Under the pieces are notes generated by a model. The model was not told the DNA's origin and ran no database searches. It saw only the letters and a list, made by a program, of their open reading frames with translations. Below are positions 31,940 through 43,095 of a stretch of DNA of 64,000 nt, in pieces. Made by a program: the position numbers and the translations under genes. This DNA comes from Dicyema japonicum. Lineage: Eukaryota > Dicyemida > Rhombozoa > Dicyemidae. The DNA is taken from NCBI GenBank assembly GCA_011109175.1, contig RDEW01000021.1:321080-385079 (forward strand), read 5' to 3'. Each line of letters starts with the position of its first letter. Within the stretch, counting starts at the first letter, position 1.

Positions 31940-33495
31940 AACATTAACCACGTGGTTAATCGGTCGGAAGATGGGCTAGTGACATAACTCTATTGCACAA
32001 AATGTCTTTATAGCTTTATGTCTGATGAAACCCCCTTGTGAGAATCTGGTAGCTGACAGACACAGGAGAGATCGGAAGCTCAAAGTTCAGAACCTGGAAT
32101 AAACGCAGAATCCGAATACGAATTCCACAGCCCAAAATTTAAAGGACTTGGAGGATCACCTGCCAAGAGCTGCATGTGTATGGTGCTAGTCAATATGATG
32201 ATGCTACCAATAGAAAACCAACCAAATATGTCTGGTTCCCATGGTCGACGCAGCCGAAGATACATCACTCAATCATACATCTGAATAGACGTCCAGTGAA
32301 TAACGTATACGAGAAACCTTCCAAGGAATGATTTGGCAGGATGGTAAGGGTCATATTATTCAAAATCTCATAAAGTATCGAAATACCAATAAATAGCTTA
32401 GTCTGTATTATTTCAACAGAAATTAGGCTAACTAGTTATTTTTAGGGATTGAATGATTTTTATGTTGGAGATATCAACAGAGATTACTCAGGATTGCTTT
32501 CACTAAGAGACAGTCAAGAATATCATATTTATTTTCTTCAGAAGGACATCAAATTCAATTACTGAGGCATAGTCAATAAAGATGACTTTATTCATAATCC
32601 TCATATTGTTGTGACCAGCTTTTACCGAGAAACTACCAAATAGTTTGTTTCGTAGTGGTTGCCAACTGAAAACCAAGCTACCGGTCCCCTAACACTGAGT
32701 TAATCCGGTTTGACCGATTTCATATTGGCTATGAAAATTTTTTGTGCAAATGTTTGGTCAATGAAACTCCTCACGAATAGGGATGGTTTACACACCTGGA
32801 TGTTTTCATAACCACCGTCTGGGACGACGCCCATTACCTTGAAGCATGAATCAATCTTTCCTTGTATCTGAATATTTTCGTATCCGATGATGTCTCCAAA
32901 AGGAGAGAGAGACAGTATTAACTTTGGGGAGATGAGAGCTACGTCCTCAGTTCAACTTCCCGACCGATTAACCACTAGGCCAAGTGGTCTACTTAAAAAA
33001 TTGAAATTTCCACTTGAAGATGAACTAAACTGGCCTAATCAAAAATTCCCATGAAGTTTAATAATAATTTAACATCAACCACGTGTAATCGGTCGGAAGA
33101 TGAGCTGGTGACGTTACTCTNCCTCAGTTCAACTTCCCGACCGATTAACCACTAGGCCAAGTGGTCTACTTAAAAAAATTGAAATTTCCACTTGAAGATG
33201 AACTAAACTGGCCTAATCAAAAATTCCCATGAAGTTTAATAATAATTTAACATCAACCACGTGTAATCGGTCGGAAGATGAGCTGGTGACGTTACTCTAT
33301 TGTACAAAATGTCTTTATAGCTTTATGTCTGATGAAACCCTCTGTATTTTTTGTGAACATCGGATAGCTGAATGACACGAGGGAGATCGGAAACTCATAG
33401 TTCTGAACCAGGAATAAACGTAGGATCCGTATAAGAATCCCAAGTGATTCTGAAGGGGATCCCCTAGTGGGTTACTGACGAAGATTTGTGTATCG
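31940..33495. repeat. Repeat cluster with 'taatcggtcggaag' units in both orientations
   Basis: Plus-strand units at about 31,953, 33,073 and 33,250 read '(gtggt)taatcggtcggaagatg(g/a)gct...' followed by 'aaaatgtctttatagctttatgtctgatgaaaccc'. Minus-strand units at about 32,951 and 33,122 read 'ggcctagtggttaatcggtcggg', which fits a Pol III box A. The block 32,947-33,120 repeats as 33,122-33,297 around the single N at 33,121. Probably a SINE family plus an assembly overlap. Confidence 0.55.
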
Positions 33496-33826
33496 TTGTT
33501 GAAGACTCTTCAGCCAGGATTTTCTTTCCACCGCTTCAAGAAAAATAGTTACAACCTTACTGTTGGAAAATTGACCGTCAAATCAAGAGCTGAGGCTACT
33601 ACTCTCATAAGATCTGGATTACATGTTGGTTTCCAGAAAATCCGCCGTGAATCGTATCAAGACTCTATTCAGATGTTTCAGATGCCAGAAATTTAATCAC
33701 GTTGCATCTCGATGCATTGAAAAGGATAAATGCCTGATTTGCGGGGAGGCGTACAAAATGAGCAGTTGTCCTTCCAGAGGAAAATCGGAGAGCAAGTGCA
33801 TCAACCGCGAGACTGTTGGTTATTGA
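33496..33826 (+). mobile_element. LINE ORF1 (gag-like) zinc-knuckle fragment
   Basis: Two overlapping frames give a basic segment and then CFRCQKFNHVASRC, a CX2CX4HX4C zinc knuckle, followed by KDKCLICGEAYKMSSC, a second degenerate knuckle. Tandem CCHC knuckles are typical of ORF1 proteins of AP-endonuclease LINEs. A frameshift lies before the knuckles and the sequence runs into the 653-base gap. Confidence 0.65.
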
Positions 33827-33937
33827 GGTTTCCGATGGCGAAGACCGCTACTCGGGAATTGCGCGTCCGCAAAGCTAACCGTCATGAAAAATTAACTGTG
33901 AACAAAAATTTACTGATGTGGTGGCAACTGCTCATTC

Positions 33938-34590
33938 NNNNNNNNNNNNNNNNNNNNNNNNNNNNNNNNNNNNNNNNNNNNNNNNNNNNNNNNNNNNNNN
34001 NNNNNNNNNNNNNNNNNNNNNNNNNNNNNNNNNNNNNNNNNNNNNNNNNNNNNNNNNNNNNNNNNNNNNNNNNNNNNNNNNNNNNNNNNNNNNNNNNNNN
34101 NNNNNNNNNNNNNNNNNNNNNNNNNNNNNNNNNNNNNNNNNNNNNNNNNNNNNNNNNNNNNNNNNNNNNNNNNNNNNNNNNNNNNNNNNNNNNNNNNNNN
34201 NNNNNNNNNNNNNNNNNNNNNNNNNNNNNNNNNNNNNNNNNNNNNNNNNNNNNNNNNNNNNNNNNNNNNNNNNNNNNNNNNNNNNNNNNNNNNNNNNNNN
34301 NNNNNNNNNNNNNNNNNNNNNNNNNNNNNNNNNNNNNNNNNNNNNNNNNNNNNNNNNNNNNNNNNNNNNNNNNNNNNNNNNNNNNNNNNNNNNNNNNNNN
34401 NNNNNNNNNNNNNNNNNNNNNNNNNNNNNNNNNNNNNNNNNNNNNNNNNNNNNNNNNNNNNNNNNNNNNNNNNNNNNNNNNNNNNNNNNNNNNNNNNNNN
34501 NNNNNNNNNNNNNNNNNNNNNNNNNNNNNNNNNNNNNNNNNNNNNNNNNNNNNNNNNNNNNNNNNNNNNNNNNNNNNNNNNNNNNNNNNN
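33938..34590. other. Assembly gap, 653 N
   Basis: Run of N. Open frames spanning it are meaningless. Confidence 0.99.
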
Positions 34591-35672
34591 GCCATCCAGC
34601 TACGAGATCTTGAAACCCAGTTTTCCATCCAGCCATAGAAGGACATCCATCTATGGCAATTGAAAACATTTTTGAAAGATCCAAATGTGCCTTTTCAAGG
34701 CAATCACGAAATTCACGGAATATATCAGCTCCTTTAGTAGAACCATGAAAGTTACGTAGCGTGAGAAATTCTTCATAAATTTTGAAATCATGCATGACAC
34801 CTCGAATATACACAGCCATTTGTTCTGTATCACTAAAATCTTTAGTGATGTCAAGAGCAATAGAATAGTGTACGAAAAAGTTGGATTCAGTGAGTAGCTG
34901 GCATTGAATATCGTCAGATATTCTCTCAATTCTCCGAGTAACTGTATCGTTGCTTAGCTGTAAGTTTATAACATTTTTTTAACTTATGAGGAACACCATT
35001 TTTCATTAAATATAAAGATAGCTTGCTTAATAAATTCTCCATCTGAATACGGCTTCATATTTTTTGCAAGTAGATGACAAATTTTGAAAGAAGCTATTGT
35101 AGCGGATCTTGATGACATGGGCTGTTTAAACAAAGTTTTTGAAAGAAGCTATTGTAGCGGATCTTGATGACATGGGCTGTTTAAACAAAGTGGTTTTGTG
35201 TTTGCGATTTGATTTCATAGATAGAAATTTAATTTTTCTTGATTCACCTTGAAATGAATCATATTCTGAAGAATGTTTCATATAATGCCTCTCGACATTG
35301 TATAACTTAAGACATCGTATAACAAAATGACAAATCAAGCAATGTGCTTTGCCATTTTTTTCAAAAACAAAAAATTGTTCCTCCCATTCGGGTTAAATGC
35401 ACGATTTTCTTGAATAAATTTTCTACTTCTCTTGACACGTTTTCCAGACATCAAGCAATATTAATTAAAATTTAATACAAAAAATAATTAATTTAAAAAC
35501 AATAGTTAAAATATGTAAAAAATTTTTAACCATAAAAAGTTTATTGTACGAAACAAACAAAAATAAAAAGCACAGTTAAAATCCAGCTGCACTATGTAAA
35601 ATATGTAATATTTTTTTATAATTTTAAGCGGGCCGCACCAAAATCCTGGGGGGCCGCCGTTGAGAATCCCTG
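34591..35672 (-). mobile_element. hAT transposon (Buster-like), N-terminal and central part
   Basis: The minus strand from 35,340 reads HFVIRCLKLYNVERHYMKHS (a zinc-finger-like start), ...SATIASFKICHLLAKNMKPY, and farther MAVYIRGVMHDFKIYEEFLT with the same block as the hAT at 199-358, then LSKMFSIAIDGCPSMAGWKT, the 'DG-x-P-x-M-x-G' block of these transposases. The terminus is probably 'gagaatccctg' ending at 35,672, flanked by gtctatat. The 'gggccgc' block sits inside the end. A 55-bp tandem duplication at 35,081-35,190 breaks the coding region. The other end lies in or beyond the gap. Confidence 0.75.
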
Positions 35673-36350
35673 GTCTATATGGATACTCCTACTCTTCTTT
35701 GATATCTCGGAAGCGACTATATTCCCCAAGTCTTGTGTTAAAACTGAGAAAGAATCCAGGCATCATGGCACGATTTTTAATAACGCAATCCCCCATATCT
35801 ATCTCTATGCCTTGGTCTTTAATAAAAAATGTTGTTAAAATGTTTTGATAAAAAATTAAACACTTTGTCGATCGCCAGGGTTTTTTTCTTAGTTAAGTAA
35901 ATTTCATGACGCCTCTTAGGAATTGAAAATAGCAAAAAGCAGAAAGGAATCCTTCTACCGATAGGTAGCGCACTCGACACTCAAAGTGGACAATATTTTA
36001 AATATATTTTTCGTCTAGGGCACTTGACCTGAGCAAGTCAGAGTTTATCAGGTTATTCGGGCAGCTTGTAGGTATGCGGAAGGGAGATCCTAGAATGACA
36101 CGATAGCTCTTCCTGAACATTGGGCTCGCGAACATGAAAGGTCACTCCCATTGGGCGTTCAATAATTGTAGGGTATAATGGAGACTTTGTTACAACAACA
36201 AACTTTATTAATTTTGTTTAATATATTTGAAAGTTTATTAATTTTTAATAAATAATTTAAATAATTATTTATTACTGTGGAAGGTTAAAATGGAACATTT
36301 GTCAGTTCTAATAAAACTAAACAATAATGTAAAATCTAATATTAAAGCAG
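35673..36350. repeat. Spacer containing repeat R2 (36,002-36,215)
   Basis: Second copy of R2, in the same orientation and block order as 8,008-8,165 ('gagtttatcaggttattcgg', 'gaacattgggctcgcg', 'ataatggagact'). No gene. Confidence 0.5.
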
Positions 36351-37981
36351 ATGAAAGAATATACTAAAAAATCAGGATCTTTAGTCGCCAAATACATCTC
36401 CTACAGTCTTAATCAATTTGTCGGCTTATTCTCTCGTAAATTAGACATTCCCTTCAATCTAGACACGCAAACAGTCTGTGAAAACTTGCTGAAATTATGT
36501 TTTTTATTGATTTAATTTTAGTGTCCATAATAGACAAATTTTTAAAACGGTCTCAGAAAAGTAAGGATTCACAAAATTTTTATAAGGGAATCATGAAATT
36601 AGAAGAATTAGTAGTACAAATTGTCGACAAGTTGTATCGAAGTCTCATTGAAAGGGTATTATTAGTAAGAAAATCAGATGATTGCAAAATTAACGATAAT
36701 GGAGTCATTGATTGATCAAAGTACGTGTTTGAAGACAACTAAGGAACTCGAAAACCACTTTGTTGAATTTTTTTGTTGGACGTTAAGTCAAAAGGTAGCA
36801 TATAATTATAACATTAGCGTACCCCCCACAAGGACCTAAATTCAAAAATTATTTGTAATTGTATTAAAAATTATAAAATTATTATGGAATTAATTATTTT
36901 AGTAAATATTATTTTAATATTAAAGAAACGTCATGAATTTACTGAGGCGGTTTATTTCACGAATCTTAGTAGATGTTGTCTTTCAATAATATTTTACCTC
37001 AGGCATTTGCTTCCCGTGGAGACTGAAAAAGATGGCATAATTTATTCGTCTTTCAAAAACTTAACAGTAAAATATGTTATGACTATAAATAGCTGAGATT
37101 GTGGGATTCACAGCGGGAAAATACATTGGAAGAAGACTTGGAGCGAATTATCAGCGCTTTGGGGGTTATCGCGGATTCCCCATACACGCCAGACGTAGCA
37201 AGACAGGAAATTGTCGGACTCATTAACAAGGGGAGGTCTGAGTTGAAGCATTTTGTGGTCGATTGCTCTGTTTTACCGATATTTATTTTAGAATAAATCA
37301 CAGTCGAGGTTTATGTTTATCAGGACTTTCTCCCAACTGTGGAATAAAGTAGTGAATAATATTATTAGATTATACACGTGTTGATGAGTCACTCGGTGCA
37401 TGTGTGGGCGGTAGTGAGACTGGTCCTCGATTATAAGGAGATTCCGTCCGTGGATGTGGTTAAATCATGTGGGTTTGAAATATCGGAGGTTTGGTGATGT
37501 TATTGAGCGGTAGTTATGCCATTTGCTTTCCTTCGTTAGTTGCTCTCCCAAATGTCTGTTTTTAGAGCAAGTCTGTAAGCAAGTGGAAGATTCCACCCAA
37601 CAGGTAGTGAATCTGGCAAATACGGCTGATTCTAAATTGTTGAAATTGGAATATTTTAACTGGCAGTGTCTAGTAAACGTGACTCAAATGACTGCAAAGT
37701 TTGATATCATTGAAGTGTTGGATGCCACGAGTTTGAGGGTTGTAATTTTAGAAAATTTTATTTTGGTAAATTCAAACTCTGAAAAATCACCTGATCTGGT
37801 GAGGTCGTCGTGTTTAAATACTCTGTATAATGAGCAACTGATGAATACGGAGTATCCAAATATAAGTCATCTCAACCGGTTGATGGTGATGGAATTGATT
37901 CAAAGTGATAATCCAGAATATAAGGAAATAATTAATAAAATTGATAAAATTTGTTCAATATTAAAAATGTTGTATTATTGA
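36351..37981 (+). CDS. Unrecognised helical protein with tiny introns
   Basis: From ATG 36,351 the frame MKEYTKKSGSLVAKYISYSL ... CENLLKL crosses a 23-nt intron (36,499-36,521) into LSIIDKFLKRSQKSKDSQNF ... LYRSLIER, then a 22-nt intron (36,656-36,677) into MIAKLTIMESLIDQSTCLKT. Further helical exons follow (37,099-37,296, LERIISALGVIADSPYTPDV; 37,523-37,981, ending IDKICSILKMLYY). Exons between 36,790 and 37,560 are only partly resolved. Helix-rich, no signal peptide, no motif I can name. The intron lengths identify it as a host gene. One long helical-bundle protein seems likely, but the last exon could belong to a separate gene. Confidence 0.55.
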
Positions 37982-38004
37982 GTTACTCGTTCTGGTTTAA
38001 TGAT

Positions 38005-38165
38005 AATAACAGCTGGGATTGGCGAATGACGTCATCAGTAATTAATCACGGTGGAACCGGATTGTCTTAAGTACTCACATGCAGCAAAGAAGAGAAAAGG
38101 AAGTTAGATAGCCTACAATGTCCTGGTATTTTATTAGTTAGTCTTACAGTTCTTTGCTTCTTCAA
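38005..38165. repeat. Interspersed repeat R4 (second copy)
   Basis: Matches 26,340-26,510 in block order ('gacgtcatcagtaatt', 'ggaaccggattgtc', 'attagttagtctta'). Confidence 0.5.
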
Positions 38166-38179
38166 TAGTGGGAGTTCTG

Positions 38180-38731
38180 ACGAATCTGGGATGAGTAATG
38201 CAGACATTACTTCTCATCGGCGGAAGGGCTGAATTATTATTTATTTCACGATAATCTTGGTACTTATACCTCTGCATAAGTGGGAAATTACGTTATTAGA
38301 GTAAAGAAGTCATGCAACTAATCATTGATATGGAGCCGGGGATGTTCTTAACTTTTTTTTGAAAACTATCTCCGTTCGTGAAAGTCTCTGAGTTGTGTCA
38401 CTATCGAATTACCGATTTCGTTTATTTGAATCGTAAATCATAGTTTTCCGACCTCNCGAAGCTGGGATGAGTAATGCAGACATTACTTCTCATCGGCGGA
38501 AGGGCTGAATTATTATTTATTTCACGATAATCTTGGTACTTATACCTCAGCATAAGCGGGAAATTACGTTATTAGAGTAAAGAAGTCATGCAACTAATCA
38601 TTGAGATGGAGCCGGGGATGTTCTTTAACTTTTTTTTGAAAACTATCTCCGTTCGTGAAAGTCTCTGAGTTGTGTCACTATCGAATTACCGATTTCGTTT
38701 ATTTGAATAGTAAATCATAGTTTTCCGGCCT
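38180..38731. repeat. 275-bp duplication around the single N at 38,456
   Basis: About 38,182-38,455 and 38,460-38,731 are nearly identical (ctgggatgagtaatgcag...). Non-coding. Confidence 0.8.
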
Positions 38732-38788
38732 CCTGGAAAATATCACCTCCAGTTGTTGTCTCATGTCTGGGTTTCATGCTCATTAATC

Positions 38789-39000
38789 AAAAAATCGCAA
38801 TAACTTTGAATTCTGCTCCCTTTCAACAACGTGCTTTTTTTACAGGATTTTCCGAATTATTTACAATTTATACCGCTTGTTCCTGTTCAAAGACAAAAAA
38901 TCGCAATAACTTTGAATTCTGCTCCCTTTCAACAACGTGCTTTTTTTACAGGATTTTCCGAATTATTTACAATTTATACCGCTTGTTCCTGTTCAAAGAA
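38789..39000. repeat. Tandem duplication, 106-bp unit
   Basis: Two adjacent copies (38,789-38,894 and 38,895-39,000) of a sequence starting 'aaaaaatcgcaataactttg', identical as far as I can see. The overlapping open frames at 38,776-39,090 that contain it are a by-product of the repeat. Confidence 0.85.
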
Positions 39001-39350
39001 TCACTGGTTTCTGTTGACGAAAATTCAGGAGTTTATAAAGAGGAAAGATGCGGATATACCCGGAAATTACTGAAATATAAAATCGAGTAATAAATGGGAG
39101 TGAACTGCCAAATGAGGTCGAAATTCGGAAGAGCATTAAAGGAGTGATTTCATAAATATCATAATTAACGTAAATGAGGAAGATTTTCTATTTGTGCGGC
39201 TATTTCCGTGGATTGCTTCTTTCGTTATAAAAATAGTTCATCCCTCGGAAACATTTATTGATTTTGTTACATACAAAAAATTGGAATGTACAGATGACCT
39301 AGAAGACCAACGGTCGCACATCATCGACAGACCCGTCTAGTAAAGAGGAT

Positions 39351-39570
39351 CTTAAATCGCGGGGCACAAGCGGCAGCTTAGTGGGATCAGGCTTTAAAAA
39401 AGTGGAAAATGTTTTGTTGGGAATAAGTATGACACTTATTGCATGTACAGGGCTGAATTGCTTAAATCGCGGGGCACAAGCGGCAGCTTAGTGGGATCAG
39501 GCTTTAAAAAAGTGGAAAATGTTTTGTTGGGAATGAGTATGACACTTATTGCATGTACAGGGTTGAATTG
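39351..39570. repeat. Tandem duplication, 110-bp unit
   Basis: 39,351-39,460 and 39,461-39,570 both start 'cttaaatcgcggggcacaag' and differ at two or three bases. There is no N at the junction. Confidence 0.85.
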
Positions 39571-39769
39571 CATTTTTTTACTTCCTTATAAGCTTAAACT
39601 AAGAATTTTTCTCTGTTTGGAAAAATGCTGAGAAAAAAGATTGCAAGAATTCTGGAGAATCGAAAACTTTGAAGAAATTCCATCAAATGTAGGCGAAAAT
39701 TAGTATAGTCAAATGCGGGGATACTTGGTTACAGCTAATGAAGAGCTTTGATTCCGGTTCCTGAGGCAT

Positions 39770-40375
39770 GCAGCCATCAACGGGGTTATGAAGCGCTCTC
39801 TTGAGGCGGCTGGATTCCCGTCGTCTCTGGAACCTGTGGGCCTGGATCGTGTAGATGGAAAGCGCCCAGACGGGTTAAATGTCTTCCTTTTTTCTCGGNT
39901 CGAAAACTTTGAAGAAATTCCATCAAATGTAGGCGAAAATTAGTATAGTCAAATGCGGGGATACTTGGTTACAGCTAATGAAGAGCTTTGATTCCGGTTC
40001 CTTAGGCATGCAGCCATCAACGGGGTTATGAAGCGCTCTCTTGAGGCGGATAAATTCCTGTCGTCTCTGGAACCTGTGGGTCTGGATCGTGTAGATGGAA
40101 AGAGCCCAGGCGGGTTAAATGTCTTCCTTTTTTCTCGGGGGAAATGCTTGATTTTGGATGGGGCCTGCACTGACACCTTTTCTCAGTCGAGACTTGCTAA
40201 TTCCGCGTTGAAAGCTTGGGAGGTTCCTCGGGTTTTCGAGAATTTTGAGATAAAAAAATACGACAGCCTCTCCACAAGATTTCATGTTCAGCCTATTGTT
40301 GTCGAGACGAGTGGAGTTTTCAGGCCAAAACGGTCTCTTCGGACCATCGCTTGGGTCAATGATTTCGAAAATTAG
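39770..40375 (+). mobile_element. RLE-type LINE C-terminus, two variants around the single N at 39,899
   Basis: 39,661-39,898 is repeated as 39,901-40,138. Both encode the endonuclease region of the family at 11.85 kb (MKRSLEA ... [12 protein letters not shown]). The left variant keeps the catalytic KRPDG; the right variant reads KSPGG, losing the Asp. The right copy continues to FEIKKYDSLSTRFHVQPIVV and ETSGVF, so it aligns with the C-terminus of the family. Upstream RT is absent. Confidence 0.75.
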
Positions 40376-40540
40376 CAATGAGCATCGGGAAACCGAATGG
40401 TTGTTCCAAAGGATTTCTCTGACAGTTTCAGGGGAAACAGACATTCCATACTATCAGCTGCATTATTTTGATTGTTGTTACGTAATAAATAGTTTTCATT
40501 AAAAATTTAATTAAAAATTAAATAAAATACTCCTTTTCGT

Positions 40541-40965
40541 TATTAGAAGCGCTTTCAAAACACGAAAATTGCAACCTAAATGACTGCTCTCTTGTAACGT
40601 TCAATGTCAAAGGACTCTCTAGTGCATGGAAAAGAAAAGAACTTTGTGAAGACCTTTCAAAATACAAGATATCAATCGGATGTCTCCAAGAGACAAAAAG
40701 TATCGAAGGAGTTTGAAATCTTATACAAAGAACAGGAACTGAGCCAATATCATGTGAGATTACTGATTCAAGATGGAGGCTCTTTGGACACATACTCCGC
40801 CACGATATGGGGACCCCTGCCAACATAGCAATGGAGGAGTATTTGTCTTAGAAGCTTCTCGTTTTCGCGGCCGGCCAAAGACAACACTGCCGGTTATTCT
40901 TGATGAAGATCTCAGGATACTCTACGGAACATGGCAACGGATCGAAAAAGATGGGGGACATTAAT
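40541..40965 (+). mobile_element. Internally deleted LINE: endonuclease start joined to C-terminal end
   Basis: The 5' part reads DCSLVTFNVKGLSSAWKRKE then KISIGCLQETK, the first motifs of an AP endonuclease ('N-x-x-G-L', 'C-L-Q-E-T-K'). After about 25 codons and a stop, the next frame reads EITDSRWRLFGHILRHDMGT and then, after a frame change, RGRPKTTLPVILDEDLR, the extreme C-terminus of LINE polyproteins ('W-R-x-x-G-H-x-x-R', 'RGRPK'). The whole reverse transcriptase is missing between them. Confidence 0.7.
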
Positions 40966-40980
40966 TAGATTGTTAACTTT

Positions 40981-43095
40981 TCGTGTTGCACATGCTTTGT
41001 CATGATCTTGGCATCGCTTACGTGCCTATAATAAGTGCTTTCATTCAAAGTTGGAGCCAATGACTTTTTGATGTGTTAAATACTTCAACAATGGATTGGG
41101 TGAGGGAACCAGGATGTGGTTGCTCCGACGAAAGTCATGCTGATATCTTGACAGAGTCCAAATGATCAACTTCCAATACACATCAACACATTGGTTGAAG
41201 CCTATCCAATTGGCGAGGTCATAGTTGATTATGGTTGCCAGGTGAACTTGTTTGTTAACCCGGGCATGCAATCTTTGGTAAGTTCAGCACAAACAGTCAT
41301 AATCCATTAATTATTTTATTAAAAATTGTTACCATGACCCCTGACCTTGGTGAAGGTTTACCAGATGCTTTATTTTTTGATTTTTTTAGTAAGAACTACT
41401 CTGATGTCTGCAGATACTCAAATTATTCCGCTTCTTACTCATCATATGGTTAAGTAAACTAAATCCTTGCTCAAAGCAAAATGATGTCGGAGAACACACA
41501 ATATTGAAGACAGCTACACAGCCTGCCGGCAAGGAGTAGTGATGTTTCCATTAGTAATCCTCAGCTGAGGCAAAACTCACTTTATTTAAGAAAAGTCATG
41601 CCAATTAATGCAAAGCATATAAAATTTTCTTGACTTTTCGTTCTTTTATGGATTTATCATCCAATCTTCAAAAATCCAATAATTGATGTTATATTATTTA
41701 TTCCTCACATATGCCGTTAAAACAGATTGATTGTCATGATTCATCATTTTGCAGTGAAAATTTTGTTTTTTGCGAGAGAAATGATTAAGAAATGTTTGAG
41801 ATCTTCAGGCATATCCTCATATCTTCTTCGCAGTATGTCGTCACTGAATGGAATAATTTTAATAATTTGGAAGATTCCCTCTCAGAATATGTTTTATAAA
41901 CAATTCTACACAGGAAGTACAGCTATCTCAGAAATCGAATGAGGATTACCTATATAAACTAAAATAAAGAAAAACTAGTATTGGGGATAACTTCTGCAAC
42001 TTTATCTGAATGCACAAGCCCTTAATAGTTCGAGGACTGTAGGTATTTATTTGTTATAGTTTTAGGTTTCTAAAAAAATCAATATCTGTTCCTAGTGATT
42101 GGATGCTTGCGTCTTACATGTTCTATAAGTGAGATGGCTTCATCATTTTGTTAGAAAAATCCACACTACATTGCAAAGACAAGGGTTTAAGTGGATCCTA
42201 TGGATTTTGAGTAAAACCATAAGATAAATAGTTCTCTATATTTTTAACAAATCCCATCAAAAAATTGCACACTTTTTTTTAAATTATATTATTATTATTT
42301 TTTTTAACGACCAAGAAAACACGGGCAACCCACCTAGGCACTATCAGACCTTTTTTGTCTGCTAAGTATAGTGTTGATGATGGTGGGCTAGTAAATGTGA
42401 AGGCGTTGATCGAATTACAATATAATAATTTGATGGAAAAGATCNTTAACAAAAAAATAAATGTTAGTTGAGGAATCCGGATGCGTGGATCGCGAACGAG
42501 TTCCCTTGGAGTATGGCCATTCCAATCTTTTGTCTCACCCATAATCCTTCTCGTTGATATCTTTTCTTTTGGCAAACAATCCTCCGAGTTCGCGCAAGAA
42601 CGCAGGTGTCATTGGACCAACGGCTCCTGATGATTCGACCGCAACAAGAGTAAATCAGTACCAGTTTAAATTATTTAAAATAAATTTATTTGTAAATATA
42701 TCATAATTAAAAATCTGTAATTCAAAAATCGCCCCTGAAAGAAAAAAATCATCCCTCCTTGAGAAACACTGCATTACAGGCTTCCGCTTTAGAAGTAGAT
42801 CCGCCTTCTTATCTTCATCAGTAAAGTTGGTCAGGTGTAACCTAAAAATGATTGGTTTGTTATTTGCTCAATGTACTTTATCTCACGCACCAACTAAGTA
42901 TCATAGCCAATGATGAAGACCCAAGAGAGTTCATGAATTCATCATAGTTTCGTTAAACATTTAATAATCAAAAACCGATCATTATGGTTTTCTCTGTAAT
43001 AGGGCTGTTGAAATGTTGCATCAAATGCAGATTCTTGGTATTTTAACTTACAAATAAGAACTTAAAATAATATTCAAACTCTTTTAAAAATATAA
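40981..43095. other. Non-coding with a hAT C-terminal scrap
   Basis: On the minus strand around 41,350-41,500, FCFEQGFSLLNHMMSKKRNN resembles the hAT C-terminal dimerisation block ('C-E-x-G-F-S-x-x-x-x-x-x-x-x-x-R-N'). A 98-residue minus-strand frame at 42,279-42,575 looks transposon-derived but is not identified. The single N at 42,445 has no obvious duplicate. Nothing else recognised. Confidence 0.35.

Noticed and set aside
33730-34819. Long open frames of 230-300 codons around 34 kb
   Set aside because: They consist mainly of undefined residues across the 653-base gap; only the short flanks (LINE ORF1 end, hAT transposase) are real.
38776-39090. A protein with two identical 35-residue repeats
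   Set aside because: The repeat is a DNA-level 106-bp tandem duplication readable in two frames, with no other coding evidence.
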